Assembly (NCBI GenBank): GCA_016712745.1
Contig: JADJQN010000001.1
Span: forward strand, 1,550,001 to 1,614,000
DNA from: Sandaracinaceae bacterium
GTDB taxonomy: Bacteria; Myxococcota_A; Polyangia; Polyangiales; JADJQN01
Reading direction: 5' to 3'
Length of the DNA stretch: 64,000 nt
Within the stretch, counting starts at the first letter, position 1, and each line of letters opens with the position of its first letter. Positions 26,057 to 35,082 of the stretch are shown here, in pieces. The notes under the pieces are model-generated. The model was given only the letters and a program-made list of their open reading frames with translations. It did no database searches and was not told where the DNA came from. The position numbers and the translations under genes are program-made.

Positions 26057-26668
26057 CTAGACTACTCGCCCGACGGCTTCGTTAGTACGCGCGAGCGCCT
26101 TACGCAAAGCAGTTTGCAGCGCCGACGAATCGTAGCCTAGATGGGTCGCCCGCGCTGCGTACTCGCTTGCCGCAATCGTGTTGCCGTCGAGCTGCGCTGC
26201 GATCGCAAGGTTTACGTTGGGCACCGCGTAGAGGGGATCCAGCGCCAACGCCCGTGTCCAGTACTCGCGCGCGCGATCGCGTTCGCCAGTCTCAAGGTGG
26301 CACACGCCGATGTTGTTCAAGGTTAGCGCGCGTCCATTGAGCGTATACATGCCGACGCCGATCCACGGCACGAGGCGCCCTGTGTTCGAATCGAGAAACC
26401 GGAGGTAGGCTTCGAACTCCGCGGTCGCGCGCGCGTAGTCCCGATTTCGCATCGCCGCCCGTCCCCGAAAGAAGTTACGGCCGACGGTCGCGCTGACCAG
26501 CACCACCAGCAATAGCACCCCAAGCAAAGGCATTTGAAGCCACGGCCAAATCACACCAACACCGACTACCGTGAGCACCAACACCGCGACTGTCAGCAGG
26601 ACTCTTCGGGGGCGCGTGAACGGCATAACGCGCATAATACATCGCCGAAGCGAATCCGGAATACGCAT
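26057..26668 (-). CDS. Membrane-anchored TPR protein
   Basis: A protein of about 203 residues with two adjacent hydrophobic helices (roughly residues 20-37 and 39-57) followed by TPR-like helices: RGRAAMRNRDYARATAEFEA, then ALTLNNIGVCHLETGERDRA and YAVPNVNLAIAAQLDG. It probably acts as a protein-interaction adaptor on the cytoplasmic side. The start is uncertain: ATGs at 26668, 26635 and 26626 are possible and none has a clear ribosome-binding site. It precedes hemL by 16 bp and may share its transcript. Confidence 0.7.
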   Translation of the reverse strand: MRIPDSLRRCIMRVMPFTRPRRVLLTVAVLVLTVVGVGVIWPWLQMPLLGVLLLVVLVSATVGRNFFRGRAAMRNRDYARATAEFEAYLRFLDSNTGRLVPWIGVGMYTLNGRALTLNNIGVCHLETGERDRAREYWTRALALDPLYAVPNVNLAIAAQLDGNTIAASEYAARATHLGYDSSALQTALRKALARTNEAVGRVV

Positions 26669-26710
26669 TGGGTTGACGCGCAAATTGCGTTCGTGTAGCA
26701 CTGCCGCCCC

Positions 26711-27064
26711 GTGCGATTGTTTTTCGTCTGTGTTGTCGCGATTTTCGCTTTCACTCAGCTTCAAGGAAGCTCACGTGATTGCAGTCGCTCACTCGAGAGC
26801 GCAACGATTGCACAGCTCGCCGCGTCGTCCATAGTTAGCGCGACACACACGTGCGGGGCCGCCGCCAACACATCGCCCGTCGCTTGCGATACCTCGCAGA
26901 ACAACGACGAAGGCGAACAAGACGACGACGCAAACGATGCGCTCGTGCTCTCACCGCGAACAACGACGCGGCAAGAGACCCTGGCCCTTTCGGTGTTCCC
27001 TGTTCGTTGTTTACTCGCCGGTTTCGACGAGAGCGAGCCCGCTCTTAGACCGCCTCGCGCCTGA
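26711..27064 (+). CDS. Small exported protein, hypothetical
   Basis: Not recognised. The 117 residues begin at a GTG with a hydrophobic signal-like segment (RLFFVCVVAIFAFTQLQG), followed by a low-complexity polar region with an acidic run (NNDEGEQDDDAND) and four cysteines after the signal. It ends 72 bp before the SulP-carbonic anhydrase gene on the same strand and could be its leader gene. Length and composition give only moderate support; it could be a chance frame. Confidence 0.4.
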   Translation: MRLFFVCVVAIFAFTQLQGSSRDCSRSLESATIAQLAASSIVSATHTCGAAANTSPVACDTSQNNDEGEQDDDANDALVLSPRTTTRQETLALSVFPVRCLLAGFDESEPALRPPRA

Positions 27065-27136
27065 TTGCTCGCTCACCCGTAGGGTTGTCGCGCGCAAAGT
27101 CGCGCGCACGAGCGTCATGCAATCGAACGAGGCTCC

Positions 27137-29221
27137 ATGTTCTTAAAGCGTCTGAAGCATTTTCTCACACCATTTGACAACCGCTACGAGGATCTAAAGA
27201 AGGGCAACGTTGTCCTCAATGTCCTGCACGACTTCACCGCGGGCCTCGTGGTTGCAATGGTCGCCATCCCATTGGCGATGGGCATTGCAATGGCGTCCGG
27301 ATTTCGGCCAGAGCAAGGAATCATCGGCGGCGCCGTCGCTGGGTTGATTGGCGCGCTCTTCGGTGGATCGAAGTATCAGGTGAGCGGCGCGACAGCCGCG
27401 TTCATTCCGATTCTGGGCGCGATCATGATCGCTCACGATCACCGTTACCTCGTGCTCTGTTCGGCGATCGCCGGCGTCATCCTCGCGGTGATGGCGTTCT
27501 CCGGTGCAGGTCGCATTGTGAAGTTGGTGCCGCACTCGATTGTGGTCGGGTTCACGATCGGCATCGCCATCTCGATCGCGCTCTCACAAGGAGGCGAGAT
27601 TTTCGGTCTACGCGCAGCGTCTGGCCACAGCGCTTTAGAAAAAGCGCACATGATCTCGACGCACTTCGGGACGTTGGAAATCTGGGCCGTTGTATTGGCG
27701 CTTGGAACCTTGTTCTTGATGAAGTTCTTCCTGCGCATCTCGGTCTTCATCCCCGGCCCTCTGATCGCGTTGGCGATTGCTGTCGGCCTCACGCAAACCC
27801 TGCTCAAGAACGAAGGACTCATACTCGTTCGCGACAAGTTCGGAAGCATTCCCGCGCAATCCTTTCGCATTACCCTGCCAGACCTTGGTGCGCTAAGTAC
27901 CGATCTCGGTGGCGTCATTTACGCCGCAATCACAATCGTGTTCGTTGCCGCAATCGAAAGCTTGCTTTGCGCGCGGCTCGCTGACCGTCTCGCGAAAAAC
28001 ACCGGCACCCCTTACGACCCGGACAAGGAGCTCTTTGGGCAAGGCAATCTGAATATCTGGGTACCGCTCTTCAACGGCTTCTCGAGCACAGGCGCTCTCG
28101 CTCGCACGGCGACGAACATCAAGCTTGGCGCAATCTCGCCGCTCTCGACTGTGTTCATGGCTGTATGCCAGATCGGGCTCGCTTACTACCTCGCGAGTTA
28201 TCTCGAGTTGGTTCCGATGGCCTGCATTGGCGGCATTCTTCTTTACGTTGCGACGAACATGGTCAAGCTCGAAGAGCTCCGCGAAGTGCGCGAGATGGGT
28301 CGCGGACATGTGTGGCTCATGCTTTACACGGCAGTCTCGGTCGTCGCTCTCGACTTTCTTCGAGGCGTTCTCTCGGCCTTGGTCATCTATGCCATCTGGC
28401 AGGTGATTGAGCGCAGCCGCACCAAGCCGGTCGACGCTCACACGCTCGAAATCTACAAGAAGCCGCGCCCGGCCGCTCACGGCGGGACGCTCGTTCCCGC
28501 GCGCGCGGTTCTGCAGACCGGACACGCTCATCGCGACGAGCTCGTCACGGGCCGCCGCACCTGGCTCGCGAACATCCGTCGACCGGGCAGCGTCTCTCGC
28601 TCCGCCTACATTCACGGCCAGGCGAACGTGGCAGGACGCGTGGTGCTGGGCGATCACGTGCACATCGCTGCGGGTAGCTCGGTGCGAGCGGACGAAGGCA
28701 CTCCCTTCTTCATCGGCTCGAACACGAACATCCAGGACGGTGTCGTGATCCATGCGTTGAAGGACAAGTTCGTACTCGTGGACGGCGAACGCTGGGCTGT
28801 TTACGTCGGGCGCAACGTTTCGATTGCGCACGACGCGCTCGTGCACGGGCCTTGTCACGTGGGGGATAACACCTTTATCGGATTCAAAGCGGTTGTTCAC
28901 GATGCGGTCGTCGGAGCAAACTCCTTCATCGGCATCGGCGCAGTAGTAGTAGGCGTTGAAATTTCCGAAGGCCGATACGTTTCGCCCGGCTCAATCATCG
29001 ATACGGCAGATAAGGCCTCGAAGCTTCCGCAGGCCGATGCGAACCATCATCACTTCAACGCTGACGTCGTAGAAGTGAATCGTGGCCTTGCCGCCGCGTA
29101 CCGCGAAAACGCCGCACACGCGCCGCACGGACATCACGAGCCGCGGGTCTTCAGCGACGACGGCGACGAATCGGCAAGCGCCGGTTGGCATACGCCGAAA
29201 AATCACTCGAACCGTTTCTAG
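27137..29221 (+). CDS. SulP-family transporter fused to gamma-class carbonic anhydrase
   Basis: A 694-residue fusion. Residues about 25-425 form a SulP anion transporter (family opening DFTAGLVVAMVAIPLAMGIA, and GLFGGSKYQVSGATAAF-type core at 75-90), with ten or more helices; some SulP proteins carry bicarbonate. After a ~60-residue linker, residues about 485-655 form a left-handed beta-helix gamma carbonic anhydrase close to Cam/CamH. The zinc ligands are His539, His565 and His570, and Glu520 matches catalytic Glu62 of Cam. The acidic loop with Glu84 of Cam is missing, as in CamH. No STAS domain is seen; the anhydrase takes its place. A His/Asp-rich tail follows. A GAGG site precedes the ATG. 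Two SPFH genes follow directly. Confidence 0.92.
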   Translation: MFLKRLKHFLTPFDNRYEDLKKGNVVLNVLHDFTAGLVVAMVAIPLAMGIAMASGFRPEQGIIGGAVAGLIGALFGGSKYQVSGATAAFIPILGAIMIAHDHRYLVLCSAIAGVILAVMAFSGAGRIVKLVPHSIVVGFTIGIAISIALSQGGEIFGLRAASGHSALEKAHMISTHFGTLEIWAVVLALGTLFLMKFFLRISVFIPGPLIALAIAVGLTQTLLKNEGLILVRDKFGSIPAQSFRITLPDLGALSTDLGGVIYAAITIVFVAAIESLLCARLADRLAKNTGTPYDPDKELFGQGNLNIWVPLFNGFSSTGALARTATNIKLGAISPLSTVFMAVCQIGLAYYLASYLELVPMACIGGILLYVATNMVKLEELREVREMGRGHVWLMLYTAVSVVALDFLRGVLSALVIYAIWQVIERSRTKPVDAHTLEIYKKPRPAAHGGTLVPARAVLQTGHAHRDELVTGRRTWLANIRRPGSVSRSAYIHGQANVAGRVVLGDHVHIAAGSSVRADEGTPFFIGSNTNIQDGVVIHALKDKFVLVDGERWAVYVGRNVSIAHDALVHGPCHVGDNTFIGFKAVVHDAVVGANSFIGIGAVVVGVEISEGRYVSPGSIIDTADKASKLPQADANHHHFNADVVEVNRGLAAAYRENAAHAPHGHHEPRVFSDDGDESASAGWHTPKNHSNRF

Positions 29222-29243
29222 ATTTTAGTTCAGGAGGCTGCAC

Positions 29244-30116
29244 GTGTTTGCAATTGGAATATTGGTTGGCTTGATCGCCTATTTCTCCTATCTAGCGACC
29301 CGGTCTTCGTTCCGTGTCGATGAAGGTCACGCGGGCATCCTCACAACCTTGGGTAAGGCAGTTCGCGAGAAAGACGAGCCCAAGCGCCTGAAGCTGTACC
29401 CGCCAGGACTGCACTTCAAGTTGCCGTGGCAGCAGGCTCGGTCGATTCCTCTCATGGAAGAGATCATCGATCTGTCGGGCGCAGAGGGTGCGCGAACAGC
29501 CATGGCGCAGGACGGTACTACGCTCCGCCTCGATGCCGTGCTGCGCTACATGCCGGTCTCCGATGAGCTCTATAACTTTGTATTCGACATGACGGCGCCC
29601 AAGGAACACATCACCAGCCTCTTCACCTGCATGCTGCGCAACGAGATTGCGAACTTCGGTGTAACGGACGTCAGCAGCGATGCCTTGAAGGACACGCCCG
29701 GCGGCTCCTATGCACTCTTGCAGCGGGAGCGCGAGCGACTCAACGACGGCATCATGACTTATTGCAAAACCGAAATCGGGTCGCAGTATGGGATTCGGTT
29801 TAGCGCGGTCGATCTTGTGGATATCCGCCCACCGGAAGAGCTGGATGAGGCGCTGAACGCCGCGGTGCACGCGCAGATGCAAGCGGAGACAAGCTACTCG
29901 CACGCGGAAGCCCGCGCCGAACGCCGCGTTATCGCATCACGTCACGGGGTCGAGATTGCCGAAATGGATGCGCGCGCCGCCGAGGAAGAAATGAACATTC
30001 TCGCGGCCCAACTGACGAAGCTTGAAAAAGAGGGAACGCTCGAGCTTTACGTCGCACGCCGAAATGCCGAAGTACTTTCGCAATCACGACACCACTATGT
30101 AATGAGGCCGCGATGA
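29244..30116 (+). CDS. SPFH/band-7 family membrane protein 1
   Basis: A 290-residue stomatin/prohibitin-like protein: one N-terminal hydrophobic helix (about 1-20), an SPFH domain (about 25-200, with the family feature YPPGLHFKLPWQQARSI) and a helical Ala/Glu-rich segment (about 205-270) suited to oligomer formation. Such proteins form membrane microdomain scaffolds and often accompany transporters. The GTG start is fixed by a strong AGGAGG site 7 nt upstream. It follows the SulP-anhydrase gene by 22 bp and overlaps the second SPFH gene by 4 bp. Confidence 0.9.
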   Translation: MFAIGILVGLIAYFSYLATRSSFRVDEGHAGILTTLGKAVREKDEPKRLKLYPPGLHFKLPWQQARSIPLMEEIIDLSGAEGARTAMAQDGTTLRLDAVLRYMPVSDELYNFVFDMTAPKEHITSLFTCMLRNEIANFGVTDVSSDALKDTPGGSYALLQRERERLNDGIMTYCKTEIGSQYGIRFSAVDLVDIRPPEELDEALNAAVHAQMQAETSYSHAEARAERRVIASRHGVEIAEMDARAAEEEMNILAAQLTKLEKEGTLELYVARRNAEVLSQSRHHYVMRPR

Positions 30117-30997
30117 CTCTCAATGACGACGCACTTCTTCTCATAGGCTTCGTGCTCGGCGGCTCGATCATTTCACTCTCGGTCATGCTCTACAGGCTGC
30201 TGAATATTGCGGTCGATGAGAAAGAAGTTGTGCTGGTAAGTCGCTTTGGGCGTCTGCAGCGCAGCATTGACGTGCCAGGCTGGCACTTCATGTGGGACCG
30301 CTCCCTTCCGTGGGTGCAGGTCCGTCGCGTGAGCACCCGTCTCGAATGCCGCACCATCTCGGGCGTCGTCGTGAACGACGCGCGCGGCACGACGGTTACG
30401 GTGGATGTCTTTCTCGAGTTCCGCATTCTCGATCCGTACAAAGCATCGTTCGCCGTGGTCGATTGGGAACGCGCGATTACCAGTCTCGTTTCCCACTCAG
30501 TGACGTCCGCGCTCGGCAATCGCCAATTCGAGGACATCCTCAGTGACCGGTCGTCGCTCGCCGATTCGGTGCGCCGGGAAGTGACCGACGAAACCAATCG
30601 TTGGGGCATCGGCCTCGAACGTTTGATGATTCGAAGCGTCACGGTTCTGCCGGAGGTCTCGCACGAGATGATGCGTTCGGTTGCCGCGCGCATCGAGCGC
30701 TGGAAGGCCGACATCGAGGAAGACGGCCGCCAGCGCGTCGCCTTTCTCGAGGCAAAGACCGGCCGCGAGGTGGCGCAGCTTGTCGCCGAGGCTCGCTCAC
30801 AGTACCCGGCCGCCATGGGCCGCGCCTTCGACCGTCTGAAAGCAAGCCCCGCAGTATGCAAGGCGTACAACGAACTCTACGAACTTTCACTGATGCATCC
30901 GCAGCGAACGATTGCGTTCGTTGGATTCGCTGAAGGTGAGATCCGCCCGGTGGATGCAGCGATGATTGTGCCGATGAAGCCGGGCCCAAGCGCCTAG
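30113..30997 (+). CDS. SPFH/band-7 family membrane protein 2
   Basis: A 294-residue partner of the preceding gene: an N-terminal helix (about 8-30), then an SPFH domain beginning VDEKEVVLVSRFGRLQRSID with GWHFMWDRSLPWVQV, VTVDVFLEFRILDPYK and a helical segment with EVSHEMMRSVAARIERWKAD. Pairs of different SPFH proteins (as in HflK/HflC) commonly form mixed rings. The start overlaps the first SPFH stop by 4 bp (ATGA), pointing to a stoichiometric pair. No NfeD-like partner or FtsH gene is adjacent. Confidence 0.9.
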   Translation: MTLNDDALLLIGFVLGGSIISLSVMLYRLLNIAVDEKEVVLVSRFGRLQRSIDVPGWHFMWDRSLPWVQVRRVSTRLECRTISGVVVNDARGTTVTVDVFLEFRILDPYKASFAVVDWERAITSLVSHSVTSALGNRQFEDILSDRSSLADSVRREVTDETNRWGIGLERLMIRSVTVLPEVSHEMMRSVAARIERWKADIEEDGRQRVAFLEAKTGREVAQLVAEARSQYPAAMGRAFDRLKASPAVCKAYNELYELSLMHPQRTIAFVGFAEGEIRPVDAAMIVPMKPGPSA

Positions 30998-31024
30998 CTC
31001 AAACTTTGGTGTAAGCTCGCACGC

Positions 31025-31534
31025 ATGTCGGCCGAGCAACATCGACGAGAGAGTCCAGGAGGTGTGCGTGTCGCCGTACTTACGGTTAGCGATACGCGCA
31101 CTGTCGACACCGACACAAGCGGCGCATACATCTGCGACGCACTCGGCGCCGCGGGCCATTCAATCGCGCACTACGCCATTTGCCGCGATGAGCCAAGCGA
31201 TGTGCGCCTGAAAGTCGCGGCGTGGCTTCCCAAAGACGCCGAAGTGCTCATCACGACGGGCGGCACCGGTATCGGCGCACGTGACAGCACCTACGAAGCG
31301 ATCGATTCTTTGATTGAGAAGCGTCTCGAGGGCTTCGGTGAGCTCTTCCGCATGCTCTCCTACGGCGAAGTCGGCTCGGCCGCGATGATGTCGCGGGCAA
31401 TCGCAGGGACCGTGGCAGGGGGCGGCGTGGTCATCGCCCTACCCGGCAGTTTGAACGCCGTCACCCTCGCGATGGCCAAGCTCATCCTGCCGGAGCTTGC
31501 TCACCTCGCCAAGCTTGGCAGGCGCGCGCCCTAG
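31025..31534 (+). CDS. moaB: MoaB/Mog-like molybdopterin biosynthesis protein
   Basis: Molybdopterin adenylyltransferase-type protein of 169 residues. The family motif TTGGTGIGARDSTYEA (about 78-94) and the PGSLNAV block near the end are intact. It works in molybdenum cofactor assembly and fits with the modABC transporter 20 kb away. It starts 27 bp after the SPFH pair and could be co-transcribed with it, though no functional link is known. Confidence 0.93.
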   Translation: MSAEQHRRESPGGVRVAVLTVSDTRTVDTDTSGAYICDALGAAGHSIAHYAICRDEPSDVRLKVAAWLPKDAEVLITTGGTGIGARDSTYEAIDSLIEKRLEGFGELFRMLSYGEVGSAAMMSRAIAGTVAGGGVVIALPGSLNAVTLAMAKLILPELAHLAKLGRRAP

Positions 31535-31660
31535 TGGCTTTTGCGTTGTAGTCGCGCGGGTTTCGCCTACCCACGGAGGGAATAAATCGAAGCCGTCCGT
31601 GTTGCTCGTAAGGCCTTTTGCGTGCTACGCGAGCCGCCTGAATTCGTAAGGAAACAAGCC

Positions 31661-32692
31661 ATGTACAGCGATGTTCGAGTCATCAACGATTTGGTTCAAC
31701 GCGAGAGCGCTTTTGTCGATCCGATCCTGCATGAGGTCGGAAAGGTAATCGTCGGCCAAGAGGCCATGGTCGAAAGGATCCTGATCGGGCTGCTTACCGG
31801 TGGTCACGTCCTTCTCGAGGGCGTTCCAGGTCTCGCGAAGACGCTCACGGTCAAGACGGTCTGCGACACGCTGCACGCCAAGTTCCAACGCATTCAGTTC
31901 ACGCCCGACCTGCTTCCCGCGGACGTGGTGGGTACGGTCATCTACAACCAGCAGCGTGGTGAGTTCAGTGCGAAGAAGGGTCCGATCTTCGCCAACCTCG
32001 TGCTCGCGGACGAAATCAACCGCGCGCCGGCCAAGGTTCAGAGCGCTTTGCTCGAAGCGATGCAGGAGCAGCAGGTCACCATCGGTGATACGACCTATCC
32101 GCTGCAGCAGCCCTTCATGGTCATGGCGACGCAGAACCCGGTCGAACAGGAAGGCACATACCCGCTACCCGAAGCCCAGGTCGACCGCTTCATGCTTCAC
32201 GTCAAGGTCGAGTACCCGACGCGGGAAGAAGAGCGAAAGATCATGGAGCGGATGACTGAGGCTCTGCTCAACGGTCCGCGCAAGGGCGAAGTGAATCCCG
32301 GTCCCGATCCGCTGGCGGTCAACCGTGTCGCGTCCATCGAGCAGGTCTTGGGCGCCCGCCGTATCGTCGGTCAGGTCTACGTCGACGAGAAGATCAAGGA
32401 CTACATCATCTCGGTCGTCACTGCGACGCGCGATCCGCGTAAGGCAGGCTTGAAGGACCTCGGGGACATGGTAGCGCACGGCGCCTCCCCACGTGCGTCA
32501 ATCGCCTTGAATTTGGCCTCGCGCGCGCACGCGTTCTTGAAGCACCGCGGCTACGTGACGCCCGAAGACATCAAGGCAGTCGGTCCCGACGTCTTGCGCC
32601 ACCGCATCATCCGCACCTACGAAGCAGAGGCGGAAGAGGTCTCGAGCGATCAGATCGTTCGCCGCATCTTCGACGCCGTGGAAGTACCGTAA
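31661..32692 (+). CDS. MoxR-family AAA+ ATPase
   Basis: Chaperone-like AAA+ ATPase that normally works with VWA proteins of the same operon. The 343 residues carry Walker A GVPGLAKT (54-61), Walker B LVLADEINRAPAKVQSALLE and sensor block VMATQNPVEQEGTYPLPEAQ. The ATG at 31661 has an AAGGA site about 11 nt upstream and is preferred to a GTG at 31622. It is the first gene of the Bat cluster; the DUF58 gene follows after 16 bp. Confidence 0.95.
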   Translation: MYSDVRVINDLVQRESAFVDPILHEVGKVIVGQEAMVERILIGLLTGGHVLLEGVPGLAKTLTVKTVCDTLHAKFQRIQFTPDLLPADVVGTVIYNQQRGEFSAKKGPIFANLVLADEINRAPAKVQSALLEAMQEQQVTIGDTTYPLQQPFMVMATQNPVEQEGTYPLPEAQVDRFMLHVKVEYPTREEERKIMERMTEALLNGPRKGEVNPGPDPLAVNRVASIEQVLGARRIVGQVYVDEKIKDYIISVVTATRDPRKAGLKDLGDMVAHGASPRASIALNLASRAHAFLKHRGYVTPEDIKAVGPDVLRHRIIRTYEAEAEEVSSDQIVRRIFDAVEVP

Positions 32693-32708
32693 AGAATACG
32701 GTGCCGCT

Positions 32709-33596
32709 GTGATCCCGCGCGAGATCCTTAAGAAGCTCAGGAAGATCGAAATCCACACTGCACGTCTGGCCAACGACCAGCTTGCGGGCGGATATCATTC
32801 TGTCTTCAAGGGGCGCGGCATGGCGTTCAGCGAAGTGCGTCAGTATCAGCCGGGTGATGACGTGCGCTTCATCGACTGGAACGTGTCGGCGCGCATGAAC
32901 GACACCTACGTCAAGATGTTCACCGAAGAACGCGAGATGACGGTGATGCTTCTCGTCGATCTCTCCGCGAGTCAGCGCTTTGGCAGCGTCACAAAACCGA
33001 AGATTGAGACTGTTGCCGAAGTGAGCGCACTCTTGGCATTCAGCGCAATCAAGAACAATGACCGCGTCGGCCTGATCATGTTCACCGATCGCGTCGAGCG
33101 GTTTGTCCCGCCCAAGAAAGGCAAGGGACACGTGATGCGTGTCGTTGCCGAAATTTTGAACGCGAAGCCCAAAGGCCAAGGCACGGACCTCGAGTGCGCT
33201 CTCGATCTATTGGGCGGCGTGGCGCGGCGAAGGTCGGTCGCGTTTCTCGTGAGCGATTTCATAGCCGGCGGATACGAGCGCAGCTTGAAGGTCGCGGCGC
33301 GCAAACACGATTTGATCCCGCTAAACATAGTGGATCCGCGCGAGGAAGAGCTCGCGGACATCGGCATCGCGCTCGTCGAGGATCTGGAGACGGGTGATAT
33401 ATTGGAAGTGGACACCGGCGATGCGCGCGTTCGTCAGGCCTACGCCAGCAACATCGCCAAAGAGAAGCAAAGGCGAGAGCAGCTCTTTCGTCGTCTGCGC
33501 GTTGACCACATCACCGTGCGCACGAACGAGGGCTATGTCCAACCCATCGCCGATCTCTTCCGGGCGCGCCAACGCCGCATGAAGGGGTACGGATGA
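32709..33596 (+). CDS. DUF58 protein of the Bat operon
   Basis: A 295-residue DUF58 protein, usual companion of MoxR. The family block GRGMAFSEVRQYQPGDDVRFIDWN is present, followed by a VWA-like domain (MLLVDLSASQRFG, which has the DLSAS metal motif, then GTDLECALDLLGG). Soluble, probably cytoplasmic. The start is GTG at 32709. It overlaps the next gene by 4 bp. Confidence 0.93.
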   Translation: MIPREILKKLRKIEIHTARLANDQLAGGYHSVFKGRGMAFSEVRQYQPGDDVRFIDWNVSARMNDTYVKMFTEEREMTVMLLVDLSASQRFGSVTKPKIETVAEVSALLAFSAIKNNDRVGLIMFTDRVERFVPPKKGKGHVMRVVAEILNAKPKGQGTDLECALDLLGGVARRRSVAFLVSDFIAGGYERSLKVAARKHDLIPLNIVDPREEELADIGIALVEDLETGDILEVDTGDARVRQAYASNIAKEKQRREQLFRRLRVDHITVRTNEGYVQPIADLFRARQRRMKGYG

Positions 33597-34765
33597 AGCG
33601 CGCTCTCGTCGCTGCTAGTGTCGCTGTCGCGTGCGCGTTCGCGCAGATGCCGGCATATGCGCAAGACGAGCCTCATCACCGTCATCACCGCGACGGCGGA
33701 ACTCGCCCGCGCGACGCTGGCGCCGATACGCGAGACGCAGGCCTTGACCAACGCGATGCTTCTGCGGCGCAAGACGCAGTCGTGCATCGCGACGCGGCGG
33801 TTAATTCGGACGCAGGCGTACCACGCGCGGACGCAGGTCCCGTTTTGCGCGAAACGACTCTCGCGCCCGAGCACCGCCCTCGCCTCTCGCTCGAGGTCAG
33901 TCCTGCGTCGGGCGTGATGACCGGCGATGTGATTCACGTAACGCTCGTTGCAGACGCGTTGACCGGCGATGATGTGACAGTCCCTCAACAGTCGTTCGCG
34001 CCGTTTGAGTTGCACTCGTCGAACATGGTCCGCGGCGAAATGAACAACGGCCGTCGCCGCACGACCTTCCGCCTCGACTTGCTCGCCCTCGAGCCGGGTA
34101 GTCTCGCGATTCCCGTGCTGACCGTACGCATCGCAACCGCCGATGGGGAAATCGGCAACGTGCTTACCGCATCGCGACCGGTGCGCGTCGGTTCGGTGCT
34201 TGGAAATACGCCTAACGCGCAGCCGAAACCGCCTACACAGCCCGTCATTGTCATGGAGGATGACTACACGCTTGCGTGGATCGGCGGCATCGTCCTCGCG
34301 CTTATTCTCACCGCGGCGATCACGCTTTTAATCGCGCGCTATTTGCGTCGTCGCAAGAAAGCGATTGTACCGAGCACGCCGCCGCGACCGCCGTGGGATG
34401 TCGCTATGGAAAAGTTGAACGCGCTACGCATGAACCAAGCGCGCCTGCTTGCCGAAGGCCGCATGATGGAATTCGTTGACGGCGTGAGCGACGCTGTTCG
34501 CGAGTACCTCGGCAACCGTTACGGCTTTGTCGGCCTCGAGAGCACGACCGATGAGGTCATTGCCTATCTGCGCAAGGTGGATCGCCTCGGTGTCGCGCGC
34601 GAGCAGGTAGGCGCGATGCTTAGCGATTGCGATCTAGTGAAATTCGCGAAAGCCGTTCCCGACGATGCACAGTGTCAGCATCTTTTGGACGGTGCGTTCT
34701 ATATTGTGCGAGCAACGATTCCTGTTGTGCCAGTGGGTCCGACTTCCGACGGAGGTCGGCGATGA
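33593..34765 (+). CDS. Exported single-span Bat-operon protein (BatD C-terminal/DUF4381-like)
   Basis: A 390-residue protein with a signal peptide (ending about PAYAQ), an Asp/Ala/His-rich linker (about 25-82, DAG repeats), a beta-rich extracytoplasmic domain resembling BatD Ig-like modules (about 95-205), one membrane helix (about 228-250) and a cytoplasmic helical tail similar to DUF4381. This position between DUF58 and BatA is usual for such a protein. It overlaps batA by 4 bp. Assigned by topology and operon place; the exact family is uncertain. Confidence 0.78.
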   Translation: MKRALVAASVAVACAFAQMPAYAQDEPHHRHHRDGGTRPRDAGADTRDAGLDQRDASAAQDAVVHRDAAVNSDAGVPRADAGPVLRETTLAPEHRPRLSLEVSPASGVMTGDVIHVTLVADALTGDDVTVPQQSFAPFELHSSNMVRGEMNNGRRRTTFRLDLLALEPGSLAIPVLTVRIATADGEIGNVLTASRPVRVGSVLGNTPNAQPKPPTQPVIVMEDDYTLAWIGGIVLALILTAAITLLIARYLRRRKKAIVPSTPPRPPWDVAMEKLNALRMNQARLLAEGRMMEFVDGVSDAVREYLGNRYGFVGLESTTDEVIAYLRKVDRLGVAREQVGAMLSDCDLVKFAKAVPDDAQCQHLLDGAFYIVRATIPVVPVGPTSDGGRR

Positions 34766-35082
34766 AGCGCGTGTGGAAAGCACTTGCTCCAGTCGGCTTT
34801 ACTCTAGCCTTTGCAATCGGCGCTGGGTACGGGGCCATCTACGTGATCGAAACGGTATTCGAGATGCCGGTGTCGACGGGGCAATTCCGTTTTGAACGCC
34901 CTTGGGCCGCATGCCTTTTTCCGGCGGCAGCGTTGGTTCTGCTGGCGCGCGGCTATTGGCAGAACACGCGTGCGCCGCGACTTTTGGTTTCACGCGCGTT
35001 CGACATGCAGCGCGCCGGCACCGGAAAACGCCTCACATCGCCGGATCGCTCGCCGGCATGCGCACGGTTGCCGTCGCCATGA
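34762..35082 (+). CDS. batA: batA 5' part, N-terminal half of a frame-shifted VWA protein
   Basis: The frame starting at ATG 34762 (GGAGG site 7 nt upstream) gives a BatA-like N-terminus: a first membrane helix, then FRFERPWAACLFPAAALVLL, which is the usual aerotolerance-regulator N-terminal hairpin start. It terminates at 35082 after a non-homologous tail (LTSPDRSPACARLPSP). The expected continuation, including the second helix and the VWA domain, lies in the -1 frame from about 35025, where GGAAAACG contains a run of four A. Shifting back one base there gives a continuous BatA sequence. Either a single-base loss, an assembly error or programmed slippage explains this. Confidence 0.75.
   Translation: MKRVWKALAPVGFTLAFAIGAGYGAIYVIETVFEMPVSTGQFRFERPWAACLFPAAALVLLARGYWQNTRAPRLLVSRAFDMQRAGTGKRLTSPDRSPACARLPSP

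Noticed and set aside
25180..26085. 301-residue frame antisense to hemL
   Set aside because: Shadow of a fully conserved hemL.
27893..28900. 335-residue frame antisense to the SulP-anhydrase gene
   Set aside because: The plus-strand frame has all family motifs; the antisense frame is a shadow.
34902..35057. TTG start for the distal batA frame
   Set aside because: The residues before about 35025 in this frame have no BatA similarity; the true N-terminus is in the other frame.
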